A stretch of 64,000 nt of DNA, from positions 62,001-126,000 of the forward strand of contig CAWINP010000007.1 of NCBI GenBank assembly GCA_963837485.1, read 5' to 3'. The DNA is from Solirubrobacter sp963837485 (GTDB lineage: Bacteria; Actinomycetota; Thermoleophilia; Solirubrobacterales; Solirubrobacteraceae). Below the pieces are notes generated by a model. It had not been told where the DNA came from, searched no databases, and saw only the letters and a list, made by a program, of their open reading frames with translations. Position numbers and translations under genes: made by a program. Within the stretch, counting starts at the first letter, position 1. Each line of letters starts with the position of its first letter. Positions 50,740-59,800 of this stretch are shown here, one piece after another.

Positions 50740-52134
50740 GTGGAACTCGACCTCCTCGTGATCGGGTCTGGGCCGGGCGGGCAGCGCGCCGCCATCCAGG
50801 CCGCCAAGCTGGGCCGCCATGTCGCCGTGGCCGAGCGCCGTGACCGCCTCGGCGGCGTCTCGATCCACACGGGCACGATCCCGTCCAAGACGCTCCGCCA
50901 GGCCGTGCTCGAGCAACTCGCCACGCGACCGCTCGACGTGCTCGACCCGACACGCGTCGAGGAGACCGAGCGGCTGGCGATCCAGCAGCTGCTCGACCGC
51001 GCCTCGGCGGTGGTCGCCGCCGAGACGGCGATCACGCGCGAGCAGTTCCGCCGCAACCGCGTCGGCCTGCTTCCCGGCGCCGCGTCGTTCGTGGACGCGC
51101 ACACCGTCGACATCCTCGGGATGGACGAGCACGTGAGCGCCAAGAACATCGTGATCGCGGTCGGCACGCGGCCCGCGCGGCCCGCGACGGTGGAGTTCGA
51201 CGACCGCACGATCATCGACTCCGACGGGCTGCTGAAGCTCGACAGCCGCGTGCCGCGCACGATGACCGTCGTCGGCGCCGGCGTGATCGGCGTCGAGTAC
51301 GCGTCGATGTTCGGGCTGCTCGGTGCGAAGGTCACCGTCGTCGACCAGCGCGACCGCGTGCTGCCGTGGCTCGACGACGAGATCGGCGAGGCGTTCCAAT
51401 ATCTGCTGCGGCGCAACAACGTCACGTTCCGGCTGCGCGAGAAGGTCGAGGCGGTCGAGCGGGTCGAGGGCCGCGGCGCGAAGCTGCGCCTCGCGTCCGG
51501 CAAGGAGGTGATGTCCGAGACCGTCCTCTACGCGACCGGCCGCCAGGGCGACACCGAGGGTCTGAACCTCGCAGCCGCGGGGCTGGAGGTCGACAAGCGC
51601 GGCCGGGTCGCCGTCGACGACCACTACCGCACGAACGTCGGACACATCTTCGCGGTCGGCGACGTCGCCGGGCCGCCCGGCCTGGCCGCCACGGCGATGG
51701 AGCAGGGCCGGATCGCCGCGCTGCGGGCGTTCGACCAGCCCGTCCAGGAGCTGCCCGAGCTGATCCCCACCGGCGTCTACGCGATCCCGGAGCTCGCGAT
51801 GGTCGGCAAGACCGAGGAGCAGCTGACCGACGAGGCCGTGCCGTACGTGTGCGGGATCGCGCGCTGGAGCGAGCTTGCGCGCGGCGTGATCACGGGCGAC
51901 CGCGACGGCATCCTCAAGCTCCTGGTCTCGATCGAGGACCGCCGGATCCTCGGAGTCCACGTGCTCGGCACGAGCGCGACCGACCTCGTCCACATCGGGC
52001 AGGCGGTGATGGCCTCCGGCGCCGGAGGCCTGGACTTCCTCGTCACCGCGGTGTTCAACTACCCGACGTTCGCGGAGTCCTACAAGGTGGCCGCGCTGGA
52101 CGCGGCCAACCGGATCAGGGCGATGGCGGAATAG
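50740..52134 (+). CDS. sthA: Si-specific (soluble) NAD(P)+ transhydrogenase
   Basis: 464 residues of a flavoprotein disulfide-reductase-fold enzyme. FAD motif LLVIGSGPGGQRAAIQAAKLG; the redox-disulfide position is GVSIHTGTIPSKTLR, lacking the CxxxxC pair, as in SthA rather than lipoamide dehydrogenase. The NAD(P) motif is VVGAGVIGVEYASMFGLLG, HIFAVGDVAGPPGLA is the second FAD contact, and a dimerisation domain ends the protein. It equilibrates NADPH and NAD+. GTG 50740. The 3' end overlaps the stomatin-like gene by 20 nt. Confidence 0.9.
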   Translation: MELDLLVIGSGPGGQRAAIQAAKLGRHVAVAERRDRLGGVSIHTGTIPSKTLRQAVLEQLATRPLDVLDPTRVEETERLAIQQLLDRASAVVAAETAITREQFRRNRVGLLPGAASFVDAHTVDILGMDEHVSAKNIVIAVGTRPARPATVEFDDRTIIDSDGLLKLDSRVPRTMTVVGAGVIGVEYASMFGLLGAKVTVVDQRDRVLPWLDDEIGEAFQYLLRRNNVTFRLREKVEAVERVEGRGAKLRLASGKEVMSETVLYATGRQGDTEGLNLAAAGLEVDKRGRVAVDDHYRTNVGHIFAVGDVAGPPGLAATAMEQGRIAALRAFDQPVQELPELIPTGVYAIPELAMVGKTEEQLTDEAVPYVCGIARWSELARGVITGDRDGILKLLVSIEDRRILGVHVLGTSATDLVHIGQAVMASGAGGLDFLVTAVFNYPTFAESYKVAALDAANRIRAMAE

Positions 52135-53146
52135 GCGGCGCCCCGGCGGGGTTCGACGCGATCTCGGCCGCCTCGCTCGCCTCGCGCGCGGCCCGTGCGG
52201 CGTCCTCGGCGTCGGCCGCGGCCTTCGCGTCGATCTCCGTCGTGCGACGCGGGCGCGGGCGCGGTTGGGGCGTGTCGCCCCCCGCACCGAAGCGCTCCGC
52301 GAGACCGCCGAGCGCCTGCGTGAACTCCGACGGGATCACGAAGATCTTGCTCGCCTGCCCCTGCGCGAGCTGCGGCAGCATCTGCAGGTACTGGTAGGAG
52401 AGCAGAGCCGGGTCCGGCGCGCCGTCGTGGATCGCGCCGAACACCGTCTCGATCGCCTTCGCCTCGCCCTCGGCCTTCAGGATCGCCGCCGTGCGGGCGC
52501 CCTCGGCGCGCAGCACGGCCGACTGCTTCTCGCCCTCGGCGGTGAGGATCTGCGACTGCTTGACGCCCTCGGCGGTGAGGATCGTCGCGCGGCGGTCGCG
52601 CTCGGCGCGCATCTGCTTCTCCATCGCCTCCTGCACCGTCCGCGGCGGCTCGACCGACTTCAGCTCGACGCGGTTGACGCGGATGCCCCAGCGACCGGTC
52701 GCGTCGTCGAGCACGGCGCGCAATTGCTGGTTGACGTTGTCGCGGCTGGTGAGCGTGTCCTCCAGCGTCATGCCGCCGATCACGTTGCGCAGCGTGGTGA
52801 CGGTCAGCTGCTCGATCGCCTGCAGCGGGTTGGCGACCTCATACGTCGCCGCCTTGGGGTCGGTGACCGTGAAGTAGATGACGGTGTCGATGCCGACGAC
52901 GAGGTTGTCCTCGGTGATGACGGGCTGGGGCGGGAAGGTGACGACCTGCTCGCGCAGGTCGATCAGGGGCTTCACGCGATCGATGAACGGGACGATCAGC
53001 GTCAGCCCCGGCTCCAGGGTGCGCGAGTAGCGCCCCAGTCGCTCGACCACGCCGGCGCGCGCCTGCGGCACGATCCGCACGCCGGCCGCGGCGACGAAGA
53101 ACACGAACAGGGCGAGGACGATCAAGGCGATCAAGCCGGCGGTCAT
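52115..53146 (-). CDS. SPFH/Band 7 stomatin-like protein
   Basis: 343 residues. An N-terminal membrane helix (LIALIVLALFVFFVAAAGV), a Band 7 domain (IVPQARAGVVERLGRYSRTLEPGLTLIVPF, DTVIYFTVTDPKAATYEVAN, RWGIRVNRVELKSVEPP), a coiled coil with repeating TAEGxKQSxIL units, and a Pro/Ala-rich tail. Such proteins scaffold membrane microdomains and oligomerise. The NfeD partner lies directly upstream in the same operon, 8 bp apart, the standard stomatin-NfeD pair. Confidence 0.92.
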   Translation of the reverse strand: MTAGLIALIVLALFVFFVAAAGVRIVPQARAGVVERLGRYSRTLEPGLTLIVPFIDRVKPLIDLREQVVTFPPQPVITEDNLVVGIDTVIYFTVTDPKAATYEVANPLQAIEQLTVTTLRNVIGGMTLEDTLTSRDNVNQQLRAVLDDATGRWGIRVNRVELKSVEPPRTVQEAMEKQMRAERDRRATILTAEGVKQSQILTAEGEKQSAVLRAEGARTAAILKAEGEAKAIETVFGAIHDGAPDPALLSYQYLQMLPQLAQGQASKIFVIPSEFTQALGGLAERFGAGGDTPQPRPRPRRTTEIDAKAAADAEDAARAAREASEAAEIASNPAGAPPIPPSP

Positions 53147-53154
53147 GCTGCCTC

Positions 53155-53586
53155 CTAGTCACTGACGAGCGCGGTTGCGCCCCGGATCTCGAGCACCTGC
53201 ACGCGCGTGCCGGGCTCGAAGGTCTCATCGTCGTCGTACGCGCGCGCGGTCCAGATCTCGCCGTCCAGGCGCACGCAGCCGATCCCCTCGGCGTTCGCGA
53301 TGCGCTCCACGACGGTCGCCGTCTGCCCTACCAGCGCCGCCGTGCCCGTCCTGATCGTCGGCTTCGTCCGCTGATGCGCGCGGGCGATCGGGCGCATCGC
53401 GGCGAGCAGCAGGATCGAGACGACGAGGAACACGGCCCATTCGATCGTGGCTCCCGCACCGGCCGCGGCGAGCAGCGACGCGATCAGCGCGCCGCCCGCG
53501 AACGGGGCGAGGAAGAAGCTCGTGGTGGCCATCTCGCCGATGGCGAAGATCACCGCCGCGATCAGCCAGATCACCCAGGAGTCCAT
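53155..53586 (-). CDS. NfeD-family membrane protein
   Basis: 143 residues: three hydrophobic segments (WVIWLIAAVIFAIGEMATTSFFLAPFAGGALIASLL shown by its parts WVIWLIAAVIFAIGE and LIASLLAAAGAG; AVFLVVSILLLAAM), then an OB-fold domain with ALVGQTATVVERI, GCVRLDGEIWTAR and VQVLEIRGATALV. Short NfeD without protease domain. Works with the neighbouring stomatin-like protein in membrane organisation. Confidence 0.9.
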   Translation of the reverse strand: MDSWVIWLIAAVIFAIGEMATTSFFLAPFAGGALIASLLAAAGAGATIEWAVFLVVSILLLAAMRPIARAHQRTKPTIRTGTAALVGQTATVVERIANAEGIGCVRLDGEIWTARAYDDDETFEPGTRVQVLEIRGATALVSD

Positions 53587-53611
53587 GTGCGGCGATCGTA
53601 TAGCGCTGGGG

Positions 53612-54619
53612 TTAAGCGGTGAGAAGGGCTCGCGCGAAATCGTCGGCGTCGAACGGCCGCAGATCCTCCAGCTGCTCGCCGATGCCGATCAGCTTGACCG
53701 GGATCCCGAGCTCGTTGGCGATCGCGAGTGCGATGCCCCCCTTGGCGGTGCCGTCGAGCTTGGTCAGGATGATCCCCGTCACGTCGACCGCCTCGCCGAA
53801 CAGCATCGCCTGGCGGACGCCGTTCTGGCCGGTCGTGGCGTCGATGGTCATCAGCGTCTCGTGCGGCGCGTCGGGCATCTGCTTGGCGATCACCCGGCGG
53901 ACCTTGGTGAGCTCCTCCATCAGGTTCGTCTGCGTGTGCAGGCGGCCGGCGGTATCGATGATCACGACGTCCGCGCCGCGCTCGCGGCCGCGGGCGATGG
54001 CGTCGAACGCGACCGCTCCGGGGTCCGAGCCCTCGGGGCCCTTGACGACGTCGACGCCGGCGCGCTCGCCCCAGCGCTCGAGCTGCTCGACCGCAGCGGC
54101 GCGGAACGTGTCGGCGGCGCCGATCACGACCTTGCGGTCGAGCGTCTTGCGCAGGTGCCAGGCGAGCTTGCCGATCGTGGTCGTCTTGCCGGTGCCGTTG
54201 ACGCCGACGACCAGGATCACCGTCGGCTCGGGGCGCAGGTCGATGTGGTCGTCGCCGGTGCGGGCGAGCTCGGCGAGCAGCTCGGCAAGCCGGTTGGTCA
54301 GCGCCTCGCCCCCGGTCAGCTCGCCCTCCTCGGCCTCGCGCTCGAGCTTCTCGACGACCTCGGCCGTCGTGCGTGCGCCGACGTCGGCGTAGATCAGCGC
54401 CTCCTCGAGCCGCTCCCAGGTCTCCTCGTCGAGGTCGCCCTCGAACAGCGTCGCCTGGACCTCGGCGGCCAGCGCCTCGCGCGTCTTGCGCAGGTTTGTG
54501 CGCAGGCGGCGGAAGAAGCCGCGGCGGCCCTCCTCCCGGTCCGCGGCGGCGGGCTCAGCGGGCGGCGGGGTGTGGTGATCGCCGCCGAGCAGGAAGAGGT
54601 CGTACCAGTCGCGCGCCAT
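53612..54619 (-). CDS. ftsY: Signal recognition particle receptor FtsY
   Basis: 335 residues. A short acidic/proline N-terminal segment, N domain (RRLRTNLRKTREALAAEVQ), and the SRP GTPase domain: VVGVNGTGKTTTIGKLA (P-loop), AADTFRAAAVEQL, IDTAGRLHTQTNLMEEL, TKLDGTAKGG, and GIGEQLEDLRPFDADDFARALL at the end. The A domain is minimal, as in many actinobacteria. ATG 54619. It is divergent from the COG4280-like gene by 21 bp. Confidence 0.95.
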   Translation of the reverse strand: MARDWYDLFLLGGDHHTPPPAEPAAADREEGRRGFFRRLRTNLRKTREALAAEVQATLFEGDLDEETWERLEEALIYADVGARTTAEVVEKLEREAEEGELTGGEALTNRLAELLAELARTGDDHIDLRPEPTVILVVGVNGTGKTTTIGKLAWHLRKTLDRKVVIGAADTFRAAAVEQLERWGERAGVDVVKGPEGSDPGAVAFDAIARGRERGADVVIIDTAGRLHTQTNLMEELTKVRRVIAKQMPDAPHETLMTIDATTGQNGVRQAMLFGEAVDVTGIILTKLDGTAKGGIALAIANELGIPVKLIGIGEQLEDLRPFDADDFARALLTA

Positions 54620-54640
54620 CGGGTCCGGCAGGATAGAGCG

Positions 54641-55363
54641 GTGCTCACGTCTTGGATCCTCACCGCGGCCGGGGCGGCGTTCGCGGTCGCGCTGGAGCTG
54701 TTCGAGGCGCTGGCGATCGTGCTCGCGGTCGGCGTCTCGCGGCGCTGGAGCGACGCGGCGCTCGGCGCGCTGGGCGCGGTCGTGATCCTCGCGGTCGTCG
54801 CCGCGGTGGTCGGCCCGGTGCTGCTCGCCTCGCTCCCGCTCTCGGTGCTGCGCGCGGTGGTCGGCGTCGCGCTGCTGCTGTTCGGCCTGGAGTGGCTGCG
54901 CAAGGGCGTGCTGCGGCTGGCCGGGCGGCGGACCCGCTCGGACTCGTTCCGCGAGTATCTGGAGGAGCGCGAGGCGATGGAGGCGCTCCCGCCGCCGGCG
55001 CCGGGCAGGCCCGACTGGCCGGCGCGCGTGGTGGCCGGCAAGGGCGTGCTGCTCGAGGGGCTCGAGGTCGTGCTGATCGTGGCGGCGCTGGCCGGCGGCT
55101 CGCACGGCGCCGCGCCGGCGCTCGTGGGCGCCGCCGTCGCGGTGCTCGCGGTCGCGGCGATCGGGCTGATCGTGCACCGCCCACTGGCGCGGCTGCCGGA
55201 GTCGCACCTCAAGTACGCGGTCGGGGTGATGCTGACGAGCTTCGGTGTCTTCTTCCTCGCCGAGGGGCTCGACGTGAAATGGCCGGGCGGGGACGCGGCG
55301 CTGCTCTACCTCGCCGCCGCCATGCTGCTGGTCTCGCAGCTCCACGTGCGGCGGCTGGCGTGA
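54641..55363 (+). CDS. COG4280-like multi-pass membrane protein (FTR1-like motifs)
   Basis: 240 residues with about six to seven transmembrane helices. Two similar motifs, ALELFEALAIVLAVG and VLLEGLEVVLIVAALAGG, lie in the two halves and recall the REGLE-type acidic motifs of FTR1 iron permeases and related cation transporters, implying an internal duplication. A cytoplasmic loop (RTRSDSFREYLEEREAMEAL) joins the halves. Metal transport is possible but unproven. GTG 54641 with an upstream GGATAGAG. The next small gene overlaps its stop (GTGA). Confidence 0.75.
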   Translation: MLTSWILTAAGAAFAVALELFEALAIVLAVGVSRRWSDAALGALGAVVILAVVAAVVGPVLLASLPLSVLRAVVGVALLLFGLEWLRKGVLRLAGRRTRSDSFREYLEEREAMEALPPPAPGRPDWPARVVAGKGVLLEGLEVVLIVAALAGGSHGAAPALVGAAVAVLAVAAIGLIVHRPLARLPESHLKYAVGVMLTSFGVFFLAEGLDVKWPGGDAALLYLAAAMLLVSQLHVRRLA

Positions 55364-55539
55364 AGGCGCTGTGGAAGATGATCGCCGGGGAGACGCGCGT
55401 GCTCCCGATCGGCGTCGCGCTCGTGCTGGCCGGCGGCCTGCTGCTGCAGTCGCGGGGCTGGTGGGTGCACGCGGGCGGGTTCGTGCTGCTCGCCGGCGCG
55501 ATCGCGGTGCTCAGCGCCGCGCTGCCGCGGCGGCGCTGA
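55360..55539 (+). CDS. 59-residue two-helix membrane protein
   Basis: A small hydrophobic protein: a KALWKMIAGETR amphipathic start, two membrane helices (VLPIGVALVLAGGLLLQS and WVHAGGFVLLAGAIAVLSAAL) and a basic PRRR end. GTG 55360 overlaps the stop of the COG4280-like gene, so it is likely a partner subunit of that transporter-like protein. Unrecognised. Confidence 0.6.
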   Translation: MKALWKMIAGETRVLPIGVALVLAGGLLLQSRGWWVHAGGFVLLAGAIAVLSAALPRRR

Positions 55540-55578
55540 AGGGGCCGGGTTGCGCTCCGCGGCGGTACGCTGGAAGCG

Positions 55579-55917
55579 ATGCCCGCCACCGACCTCCACG
55601 ACGCGCGCGAGTCGCTCGAATACTGGGAGGCGCGGGCGCGGCGGCTGCCCCGCTACGCCCTGCGCAAGCGGCGCGAGGCGCGGGCGATGGTCACGCGCTG
55701 GCAGGCGCGCGTGCGCGACGCCGAGCGGCGGACGTACGGCGAGGGCTTCCTCGGCGCCGCGCTCATGCTCGTGTCCGAGCGGCGGCTGCCGGCGCGGGTG
55801 CGCTCATCGGGGCGGCGGGCGGCGCGGATCGCGCTCGGCACCGCTGTCGCGGTCGTCGCCACGTGCGCCGCGGTCTTCACGCTCGCCTTTGTGGCGCTGC
55901 TGCAGCTGGTGCTCTAA
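55579..55917 (+). CDS. Hypothetical 112-residue protein with C-terminal membrane helix
   Basis: An N-terminal basic, Arg/Ala-rich helical region (SLEYWEARARRLPRYALRKRREARAMVTRW), split here at its landmarks, then a tail-anchor-like membrane helix (ALGTAVAVVATCAAVFTLAFVALLQLVL). No signal peptide; topology would be N-in with a tail anchor. Its TAA is adjacent to the TAG of an opposite-strand micro-ORF. Family unknown. Confidence 0.6.
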   Translation: MPATDLHDARESLEYWEARARRLPRYALRKRREARAMVTRWQARVRDAERRTYGEGFLGAALMLVSERRLPARVRSSGRRAARIALGTAVAVVATCAAVFTLAFVALLQLVL

Positions 55918-55991
55918 CCGCGGCCGCTGAGATAGCCGCCGACGACGAACGAGCCGATGACGGCGATCAGCGTGAAGACGAGGAGGACCAT
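55914..55991 (-). CDS. Possible 25-residue membrane micro-protein
   Basis: A 25-codon frame from ATG 55991 encodes MVLLVFTLIAVIGSFVVGG followed by YLSGRG, a single strongly hydrophobic helix with a short polar end, as in KdpF-like or other regulatory micro-proteins. A GGAGG lies 13 nt upstream, rather far. It overlaps the 3' end of the cupin gene. Evidence is the helix pattern only. Confidence 0.35.
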   Translation of the reverse strand: MVLLVFTLIAVIGSFVVGGYLSGRG

Positions 55992-56338
55992 GGCTCAGAG
56001 CCTACCTCCCGGACCAGCACGTACGTCTTGCGGACGGTGCTGCGGACGTCCCAGCGGCCGCGCCAGCCAGCGGGGACGGTGAGCGTGCGGCCCGGGCGGG
56101 CCTGGTAGACGCTGCCGTCGGCGCCGGTCACCACCGCGTCGCCGGCGACGAAGTGCATGTGCTCGACGTACGGCCCGTGGACCGCGTCGAACGTGCCGGG
56201 CGTGACCTCCCAGATGCCGATCTCGGTGTGCTCGTCCTCGTACAGGACGCGCTCGGCGGTGCGCGCCTCGCCCGCCGCGGCGCCCGGCATCTGGCCCGTG
56301 GCGGTCAGCGGGGCCCACATCACGTCGACGGTGTCCAT
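55967..56338 (-). CDS. Cupin-domain protein (DUF861/ureidoglycine-aminohydrolase-like)
   Basis: 123 residues forming a single cupin barrel: TEIGIWEVTPGTFDAVHGPYVEHMHFVAGDAVVTGADG carries the first cupin motif with the two His and Glu (landmarks EHMHFVAGDA), and RPGRTLTVPAGWRGRWDVRSTVRKTYVLV the second (landmarks VPAGWRGRWDV). The second-motif His is missing, as in DUF861-like cupins. Function unknown; metal binding may be partial. Confidence 0.8.
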   Translation of the reverse strand: MDTVDVMWAPLTATGQMPGAAAGEARTAERVLYEDEHTEIGIWEVTPGTFDAVHGPYVEHMHFVAGDAVVTGADGSVYQARPGRTLTVPAGWRGRWDVRSTVRKTYVLVREVGSEPWSSSSSR

Positions 56339-56407
56339 GCCCCGGATGACGCTGCGGCGGGCGGGATGTTCCCTACCTGCGCACGCCGTCGCGGTCGCGG
56401 CGGATCG

Positions 56408-56836
56408 TCATCCGCGCCGGAGGATCACGCCGCGCAGGTTGACGCCGCCGACGACGCCGACGCAGCCGTGGCAGTTCACGCAGCCGAAGCAGGCGACACA
56501 CGCCGTGCAGCCCACGTTGCCGAGGCCGAAGACGACGCCTGCGCTGCCGATGACCCCCGCGCTGGAGGCGACGCCCGCGCTGCCGATGACGGCCGCGCTG
56601 GCCGCGACGCCCGCTGAGGCGATGACTCCGGCGCTCCCCCCGACGCCCGCCGAGCCGACGACGCCCGCGGACACCGCCACGCCTGCCGAGCCGACGATCC
56701 CGGCCGAACCCGCCACTCCGGTGGAGCCTTCGACGCCCGCAGACTCGCCGACGGCGATCGAGCCTTCGACGCCGCTGGAATAGTCGACTCCGGCGCCGGG
56801 TTTCTCCCCCGGCGCCTTGCCTGCGCCGGGCTTCAC
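56408..56836 (-). CDS. Hexapeptide-repeat protein with C-terminal cysteine ladder, coupled to smc
   Basis: 142 residues, unrecognised. After a Lys/Pro/Gly-rich leader (VKPGAGKAPGEKPGAG) about 20 contiguous six-residue units of the type V-x-G-S-A-G follow (VVGSAG, VGGSAG, VIASAG). The last units replace Ser/Ala with Cys in the same register: NVGCTA, CVACFG, CVNCHG, CVGVVG, then GVNLRG. The strict hexad fits a left-handed beta-helix or related solenoid; stacked Cys could form a disulfide or metal ladder. No signal peptide or membrane segment. GTG 56836 overlaps the smc stop (GTGA). The complementary plus-strand frame (56157-56783) is a Pro/Thr shadow. Confidence 0.6.
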   Translation of the reverse strand: MKPGAGKAPGEKPGAGVDYSSGVEGSIAVGESAGVEGSTGVAGSAGIVGSAGVAVSAGVVGSAGVGGSAGVIASAGVAASAAVIGSAGVASSAGVIGSAGVVFGLGNVGCTACVACFGCVNCHGCVGVVGGVNLRGVILRRG

Positions 56837-59800
56837 GCGGCCTGCTCCTGCTCCCGCGGGAGCCGGCGCGAGATGACCTTCGAGACGCCGTTGCCGCCCA
56901 TGGACACACCGTACAGCGCGTCCGCGGCCTCCATCGTGCGCTTCTGGTGGGTGACGACGATGAACTGCGCGCGGTCTGAGAACGAGCGCAGGAGCGTGAG
57001 GAAGCGGTCGATGTTCAGGTCGTCGAGCGCGGCCTCGACCTCGTCGAGGATGTAGAACGGGCACGGCCGGGCGAGGAAGACCGCGAACAGGAACGCGAGC
57101 GCGGTGAGCGACTTCTCGCCGCCCGACAGCAGCGTGAGCCGCTTCGTCGCCTTGCCGGCGGGGGTTATCTCGATCTCGACGCCCATCTTGTCCTCGGGCG
57201 CCTCTTCCTCATCCTCGGCGGACTCGTCGAAGTCCTGCGGCGACTCGGCGTCGGCGCCGCCCAGCACGGGGCGCGGGCCGGAGTCCTCGCGCACCAGGCG
57301 CAGGCTGCCGCGGCCGCCGGGGAAGAGCTGCTCGACGACCTCCTCGAAGTTCTTCGCGGCCGCGGCGAACGTCTCCTCGAAGGCCTCGCGGATGCGCTTG
57401 TCGGTGTCCCGGATCAAGCTCTGGAGCTCGCGCAGCGCGGTCTCCAGGTCGTGCCGCTGGCGCTCGAGCTCCTCCACGTGGCCGAGCGCCTCCTTGTACT
57501 CCTGCTGGGCGAGCGGGTTGACCGGGCCGAGCTGCTCACGGCGGCGCTGCAGGCGCTCGATGCGCGCGAGCAGCGTCTCGCGCTCGCTGCCGGCCAGCGG
57601 CGCCTCCGCCGGCTCTGGCTCCAGGCCGAGCTTCTCCGCCAGGCGCGTGAGCTCGTGCTCGGCGTCCTGCGCGTGGTCGCGCGCCTGCTGGGCCTTGACC
57701 TCGCCGCGCGTGACCTCCTCGCCGCGTTGCTTGAGGCGGGCGTGGACGCGCGACTCCTCGGCGGCGCAGTCGCGCAGCTCGGCGGCGAGCCGCTCGCCGG
57801 CGGCGCGATCGGCGTTCAGCTCGGCCTCGAGCGCCTCGACCTGCGTCGTGACGGCCGCGGCGGTCGCCTCCAGCGCCGCGGTGAGCCTCCGGGCTACGGG
57901 CGTTAGCCGCTCGTCGCGCTCCAGCCGCCCGCGCTCGTGCTCGATCCGGCGGCGGCGCTCGCGGCGCTCGCGGTCCGCGCGCTCGACGAGCTTGCGCTCG
58001 GCCGAGATCGCGCTCTCGACCTGCGCACGGCGCTCGGCGCTCGCGCCCTCGTCGGGCGCGTTGCGGCGCTGCTCGATCAGCCAGCCCGCGTGGCGCTCGG
58101 CCTCGGCGACCTCGTCACGGGCGCGGGTCGCCTCGCGAGCGGAGCGCTCCGCGGCGTCGCGCCGCGCGTCGGCCTCGGCGACGGCCTGCTGCGCGCGCTC
58201 GACGTCGGCGAGCGCGGCGCGTTCGGCCTGCGCGGCCGCCTCGACCTGGCCGAGCAGCTCCTCGCGCCGGTTGCGCTCGGCGAGCACGCGGTCCTCGCCG
58301 CCGGGTGGGACGCGGCGCAGCTCGCGCGTGGCGGGCGACCAGACGCGCCCGTCCTTGGTGACCGCGATGCCGCGGAACCGGGACCGGAGATCGTCGAGCC
58401 CGACCACGACCCAGACGTCGGCGAGGATCGTGGCGGCGAGGCGCTGGGCGGCGGGGTCGCCGGTCGCGCGGACGTGGGCGGCGAGCGGGACGGCGCCGAC
58501 GGCGGGCGGCGGGTCGGCGGCGAGCGAAGCCGCGGCGTCGGCGGACGACGGCGCGTCGGCGGCGTGCGACGCCGCGGCGTCGTCGCCCTCCGGCAGGATC
58601 AGCGCGGCGCCCCCGTCCTTGCCCGCGCGGTCGAGCAGGGCGGCGCCGGCCGCCAGGTCGCCCGCCACCGCGGCGCGCAGGCGCGGGCCGAGGGCGGCGG
58701 CGAGGGCGAGCTCGTAGCCCGGGGCGGCGGTCAGCGTGTCGGCGAGCGCCGGGGCCCCGCCGGGCGCGCCCGCGTGCGAGCGCAGGAACTGGTTGACCTT
58801 CGCGAGCTCGGCGCCGATGCGCGCGGACTCGCGGCGGGCGCGCTCGGCCGCGGTGTCGAGCTCTCGCCGCGCCGCCCGGGCCGCCTCAGCCGCGGCGTCG
58901 ACGTCGGCGCGCGCGGCGACCGCGGCCTCGGCGGCCGCGGCGCGCTCGGCCACGACGGCGGCGGCCGCCGACCGCCGCTCCTGGAGCTCGGCGAGCTCGC
59001 GCTCAAGCCGCGCCTTGCGATCCTCGGCGAGCTGCGAGAGCTCGGCCTCGAGCGCGGCGATCCGCTCGGCCGCGCCGTCGTCGCCCGAGTCGGCGGCGGC
59101 CTCCTCCTCCCACGCGGCGATCGCGCCGCGGCGGCGCTCCATCCGCGACCCGAGCTCCGCGACCACGCGCTGCGCGGCCTCCAGCCGCAGCCCAACCCGC
59201 TCGGCCGACGAGCGCGCCGAGTAGAAGCGCGCCGACAGCGACTCGCGCTCGGACGTGCGCGCCGACAGCGCCTGCTCGGCCTCCTCGCGCCGCTTGCCGA
59301 CCGCGTCGAGCTCCGCCTCGGCCTCCGCGGCGGCGGCGCGCGCGACGCCGGCCGCGGCCTCCGCCGCGCTCAAAGCCGCCCGCGCGCCTCGCGACGCTTC
59401 CCGGGCCAGAGTCCAGCGCGCCTCGTCGGATTGCCGCTCAATCCGCTCGTGCAGCTCGGCCGCCTCGGCCTGGCGCTTCAAGGGCTTCAGCCGCGTGCGC
59501 GCCTCGCGCTCGACGTCGAGCGCCCGATCCAGGTTGTCCTGCGTGCGCTCGAGCTTGATCTGCGCGCGCCGGCGGCGCTTGCGGTGCTTGCCGAGCCCGG
59601 CCGCCTCCTCGATCAGCAGCCGCCGGTCGCGCGGCTTGGAGGTCACGATCTCGGCGACGCGGCCCTGGGACACGACCGAGTGCATCTCCTTGCCCAGACC
59701 GGTGTCCGACAGGATCTCGATCACGTCCGCGAGCCGGCAGCGCGCGCCGTTGATGCGGTACTCGCCCTCCCCCGCGCGGTTGAGCCGGCGCGTGATCGAC

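Noticed and set aside
53612..55345. 577-codon extension of ftsY
   Set aside because: The extra N-terminal part is the antisense shadow of the COG4280-like membrane protein; ATG 54619 gives the normal FtsY start.
56157..56783. Plus-strand Pro/Thr-rich frame opposite the hexapeptide gene
   Set aside because: It overlaps the cupin antisense at its start, has no ribosome binding site, and its TPAEP repeats are the complement of the hexad codons. The minus strand has the smc-overlapping start and the regular hexad-to-Cys pattern.
56408..56836. RiPP precursor interpretation of the Cys-rich C-terminus
   Set aside because: No maturation enzymes or transporter nearby and no leader/core cleavage motif; the Cys follow the structural hexad register.
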